DNA of 64,000 nt. It comes from an uncultured Anaeromusa sp. Lineage in GTDB: Bacteria > Bacillota > Negativicutes > Anaeromusales > Anaeromusaceae. The stretch is taken from the NCBI RefSeq assembly GCF_963668665.1, contig NZ_OY764902.1:986001-1050000 (forward strand), written 5' to 3'. This document shows positions 61,538 through 64,000 of this stretch, piece after piece (positions within the stretch are counted from its first letter, which is position 1; each line of letters opens with the position of its first letter). The notes below the pieces were generated by a model. It saw only the letters and a list, made by a program, of their open reading frames with translations, was not told where the DNA came from and made no database searches. The position numbers and the translations under genes were made by a program.

Positions 61538-62422
61538 ATGCTTGTCTATCGTATTCCTGCATTACCCAAGCCCACTTCCATCCGCGATTTTATCCGACTT
61601 CATTGCGGACTCTCACAAAGTCTATGGCGTCGTATACAAAGAGAAGGCCGCATCCTCTGTAATGATCAAGCGCCCCCGCCTGGCTATTGGCTGCAAGAGG
61701 GAGATTTACTCATCCTCTCTTGGCCCAAACATCCAGCGACAATTGTTGCGCCTTTGCCAATCGATATAGCCTATGAAGATGATGTCCTTCTCGTCGTCAA
61801 TAAACCTGCCGGGCTTTTAGCCCATCCCCACGCCGGGCCTCCAGAAGCGACCCTGGCAGACGCAGTTCTTACTCATTATCAGACCTGTGGCTGGGATTAT
61901 GAATATCATCCTGTCCATCGCCTGGACCGTAATACTTCCGGCTTAGTTCTTATCGCTAAACGCCCGGATATCCAGCATTTTTTTCAAAAAGACAGTTTAC
62001 TTCATTTACAACGCTCCTACTTAGGTCTTTGCCATGGCGACTGGACCACTCATTATGGTTGTATTCAGGCTCCTCTTGCCCGTAAACTAGGCAGCCTAAT
62101 CGAGCGCTGCGTAGCCGCAGACGGACAAGACGCGCTAACCCATTATCATTGTTGTCATCATACTGCCGAAGCATCGTTAGTCCGCTTTCATTTAGAAACA
62201 GGCCGTACCCACCAAATCCGCGTTCATTGCGCCTATGTCGGACATCCTTTATTGGGAGACGATCTTTACGGCGGACTACAGGCACAGATTCAGAGACAAG
62301 CGCTTCATGCTTATGCCCTGCGTTTTCGCCATCCTCTAACCCAAAAAGTGATATGCGTCCGCAGCCCCTTGCCATCTGACATGAAGAATTTGCTGCAAAA
62401 TAAAAATTATCTCAAAAAATAA
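61538..62422 (+). CDS. RluA-family pseudouridine synthase
   Basis: A 294-residue pseudouridine synthase. Residues 1 to about 60 form an S4-like RNA-binding domain and residues about 75-285 the catalytic domain, with the RluA motif HRLDRNTSG and catalytic Asp130, LVVNKPAG, and GRTHQIRVH. It probably modifies 23S rRNA; the exact site is not predictable. GGGAGG precedes the ATG at 61538. It lies about 110 bases before fba on the same strand, with a separate extended -10 for fba. Confidence 0.9.
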   Translation: MLVYRIPALPKPTSIRDFIRLHCGLSQSLWRRIQREGRILCNDQAPPPGYWLQEGDLLILSWPKHPATIVAPLPIDIAYEDDVLLVVNKPAGLLAHPHAGPPEATLADAVLTHYQTCGWDYEYHPVHRLDRNTSGLVLIAKRPDIQHFFQKDSLLHLQRSYLGLCHGDWTTHYGCIQAPLARKLGSLIERCVAADGQDALTHYHCCHHTAEASLVRFHLETGRTHQIRVHCAYVGHPLLGDDLYGGLQAQIQRQALHAYALRFRHPLTQKVICVRSPLPSDMKNLLQNKNYLKK

Positions 62423-62477
62423 ATGGTAAAGCGTCTTCTTTTATGTTTCATTATGTTCCTTGTTGTACAAGATATGG

Positions 62478-62483
62478 TATAAT
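62478..62483 (+). promoter_or_regulatory. Extended -10 element of fba
   Basis: TATAAT (62478-62483) is preceded by TGG, an extended -10. The -35 region at 17 bases is poor, so this depends on the extended element or an activator. Confidence 0.5.
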
Positions 62484-62531
62484 ACATTTAGGAATAGAGT
62501 ACACCAATTACAAATCTAAGGAGGGACTCGT

Positions 62532-63461
62532 ATGCCACTCGTTACATCCACCGCTATGTTTAAAAAAGCTTACGAGGGTCAGTATGCCGTTGGCGCTTTC
62601 AATGTCAACAACATGGAAATTATTCAAGGTATCGTCGATGCAGCCAAAGAAGAACAAGCACCATTAATTCTTCAAGTGTCTGCAGGAGCGCGTAAATATG
62701 CGAAGCACATTTACCTGATTAAACTGGTAGAGGCCGCTTTGGCAGATTCAGATCTTCCTATTTGCCTGCATCTGGACCACGGCGAGGATTTTGAGATTTG
62801 CAAATCCTGCGTTGACGGAGGCTTTAGCTCTGTCATGATTGACGGCTCCAAGCACTCCTTTGAAGAGAACATCGCTCTTACAAAAAAAGTCGTAGAATAT
62901 GCGCATGCCCACGGCGTTGTGGTTGAAGCAGAACTAGGCCGCTTAGCAGGCGTAGAGGACAGCATCAAGGTCAGCGGTAAAGACGCTTCCTACACGGATC
63001 CGGATCAAGCCGTTGAGTTTGTAGAGCGCACCGGGTGTGACTCTCTGGCCATTGCTATCGGCACCAGCCATGGAGCCTACAAATTCAAAGGCGAACCTAC
63101 CTTAGACTTTGAACGCCTCGAGATCATCACCAAACGTCTCTCAGGCTATCCGTTAGTTCTTCATGGCGCCTCCACAGTCCTGCCCGAATTCGTTGCCAAG
63201 TGCAATGAGTTTGGCGGCGACCTCAAAGGAGCACAAGGCGTTCCGGAACATATGCTGCTCCAAGCCGGCAAACAAGGGGTCTGCAAAATCAATATTGATA
63301 CAGACCTGCGTCTCGCCATGACGGCTTCCATTCGTGAACATCTGCAGACACATCCTGGTGATTTTGATCCCCGGCAATACCTCAAGCCAGCTCGCGAAGC
63401 CATTAAAAACATGGTGCAGCACAAAATTAAAAATGTACTTAATTGCAGCAACCGTCTGTAA
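62532..63461 (+). CDS. fba: Class II fructose-bisphosphate aldolase
   Basis: Zinc aldolase of glycolysis and gluconeogenesis, 309 residues. It has AFNVNNMEI, the HLDHG motif with catalytic Asp82 and zinc ligand His83, EAELGRLAG, AIGTSHGAYKF and LHGAST, and ends in the INIDTDLR substrate-binding segment. All metal ligands are present. AAGGAGG precedes the ATG at 62532. It is followed by a terminator and is monocistronic. Confidence 0.95.
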   Translation: MPLVTSTAMFKKAYEGQYAVGAFNVNNMEIIQGIVDAAKEEQAPLILQVSAGARKYAKHIYLIKLVEAALADSDLPICLHLDHGEDFEICKSCVDGGFSSVMIDGSKHSFEENIALTKKVVEYAHAHGVVVEAELGRLAGVEDSIKVSGKDASYTDPDQAVEFVERTGCDSLAIAIGTSHGAYKFKGEPTLDFERLEIITKRLSGYPLVLHGASTVLPEFVAKCNEFGGDLKGAQGVPEHMLLQAGKQGVCKINIDTDLRLAMTASIREHLQTHPGDFDPRQYLKPAREAIKNMVQHKIKNVLNCSNRL

Positions 63462-63484
63462 TCTCATAGGTTTAAAACGCGAAT

Positions 63485-63523
63485 CCCGCCAAGGCAGAAC
63501 TCCTCTGCTTTGGCGGGGTTTTT
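63485..63523 (+). terminator. Terminator of fba
   Basis: A 14-base stem (63485-63498 with 63504-63517) with one wobble is followed by G and T5, 24 bases after the fba stop. Confidence 0.88.
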
Positions 63524-63551
63524 CTGTATTAGAACGTAAGGGGTACGAGAA

Positions 63552-63585
63552 TTTGAACAAGAGAATCGGAGAACCGGAGGGTACG
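63552..63585 (+). repeat. Purine-rich intergenic repeat, copy B
   Basis: Second copy of the element at 40939-40972 (31 of 34 bases equal), again on the plus strand just after a plus-strand gene and its terminator. Confidence 0.75.
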
Positions 63586-63780
63586 TAGAGATGGTTGCGA
63601 AACTAATTGAATGAGTGGCTCTTACTGGATGCCGAGTAAAAAAGCCAATCCCACCGGCGCTTCGCGCCACCTCCCTTTGACAAGGTAGGCATCTCTTTTA
63701 GCAGAATTTGCAGCCAACGTCCGCGCCCGGCGTCTGCGGCAAAACTTTTGCGAGTGAAGCGGTCCGCAGGGCCTGCAAGG

Positions 63781-63847
63781 CAAGCTGAAAGGATTAGAAA
63801 TACGGATGTCTGAGCGCAGCGAGTTCCCGTATTTCCCTTTCAGCTTG
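63781..63847. repeat. Long palindromic element
   Basis: Two perfect arm pairs, a 12-mer (63781-63792 with 63836-63847) and a 9-mer (63797-63805 with 63827-63835), build a 21-bp stem with a four-base bulge and a loop containing GAGCGCAGCGAG. It resembles REP-like intergenic palindromes. Confidence 0.75.
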
Positions 63848-63853
63848 CTGCGC

Positions 63854-63879
63854 AGGAGCTGAACCAGCTCTTGTTTTTT
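63854..63879 (+). terminator. Possible terminator
   Basis: A six-base stem GAGCTG with CAGCTC around AAC (63856-63870) is followed by a T6 run (63874-63879), just after the long palindrome. No gene ends here, so it may terminate a non-coding RNA or be fortuitous. Confidence 0.45.
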
Positions 63880-64000
63880 GTAGAACCACTAATTGATTCC
63901 TGTCATACGCCAGAACGGTTCTTTTTCCGTCTGACTATGTCAGGGCAACCTTGAAAGAGCGCCGCTATTTCTGCAGCCACCCTTTCTTGTCAGACGAAAA

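Larger units (their letters stand above)
63586..64000. other. Non-coding repeat and hairpin region at the window end
   Basis: No convincing gene is present in the last 415 bases. The segment holds GGCGCTTCGCGCC near 63655, a long imperfect palindrome at 63781-63847 and a small hairpin with a T run at 63854-63879. The sequence continues past the edge, so a gene beginning beyond it cannot be judged. Confidence 0.5.

Overview
The window looks like a chromosomal segment of an anaerobic Firmicute of the class Negativicutes, probably Sporomusaceae or a close relative. Direct signs of a Firmicute are a T-box leader ahead of leuS, a PyrR-type attenuator ahead of a uracil permease, ribosomal protein L27 with a cleavable N-terminal extension next to its protease Prp, and the comEA-comEC-holA/rpsT and obg-yhbY-proBA-nadD-yqeK-rsfS gene orders. 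YajQ, a fused 2-oxoacid:ferredoxin oxidoreductase, Etf-linked lactate dehydrogenase and a stand-alone carboxyltransferase point to a strict anaerobe that handles lactate and other organic acids. The genus is an inference. No rRNA, phage, IS element or CRISPR array is visible. Most of the window is ordinary core genome with very tight gene packing.

Layout. 0.1-2.6 kb: a patatin-like lipase, then five tRNA-Leu genes in two promoter-terminator cassettes around a soluble chemoreceptor. 2.6-9.0 kb: orphan peptide-binding lipoprotein, lytic transglycosylase, coaE, mutM, polA. 9.1-13.4 kb: rpsT converging on holA-comEC-comEA. 13.6-17.4 kb: an 8-cysteine miniprotein downstream of leuS, the leuS T-box leader, lgt. 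17.6-25.8 kb: an organic-acid oxidation cluster with a NarL-type response regulator, glcD-glcF, a matching cytoplasmic sensor kinase, and a divergent etfB-etfA-lactate dehydrogenase operon behind a nearly 300-nt leader RNA. 26.2-34.8 kb: cheV, then the long cell-cycle/ribosome/proline/NAD operon obg to cvfB. 35.0-36.1 kb: rplU-prp-rpmA with an L21 leader. 36.1-40.0 kb: moaC, a NlpC/P60 hydrolase and korAB. 40.2-48.6 kb: small stress, wall and repair genes, including two L,D-transpeptidases, a ferritin-like protein, nth, a UPF0210/ACT pair, a DUF2680 exported protein and an Fsr-type MFS pump. 49.1-50.5 kb: carboxyltransferase subunit. 50.6-58.0 kb: TGS-containing nucleoside kinase, phosphate transporter pair, aminotransferase, aspartokinase and an unknown membrane protein. 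58.1-63.5 kb: attenuated uraA, yajQ, small membrane protein, EamA exporter, RluA-type synthase, fba. 63.5-64.0 kb: non-coding repeats and hairpins.

How the parts work together. The 17.6-25.8 kb cluster would feed electrons from D-lactate or glycolate either through an Fe-S partner (GlcDF) or through EtfAB. The two-component pair encoded around glcDF is the obvious candidate regulator. KorAB (2-oxoacid to acyl-CoA plus reduced ferredoxin) and the carboxyltransferase act downstream on pyruvate or oxaloacetate. Regulation visible in the sequence is largely RNA based: T-box (leuS), PyrR attenuator (uraA), L21 leader, and an unidentified leader with an intrinsic terminator ahead of etfB. Most convergent gene pairs share a bidirectional terminator.
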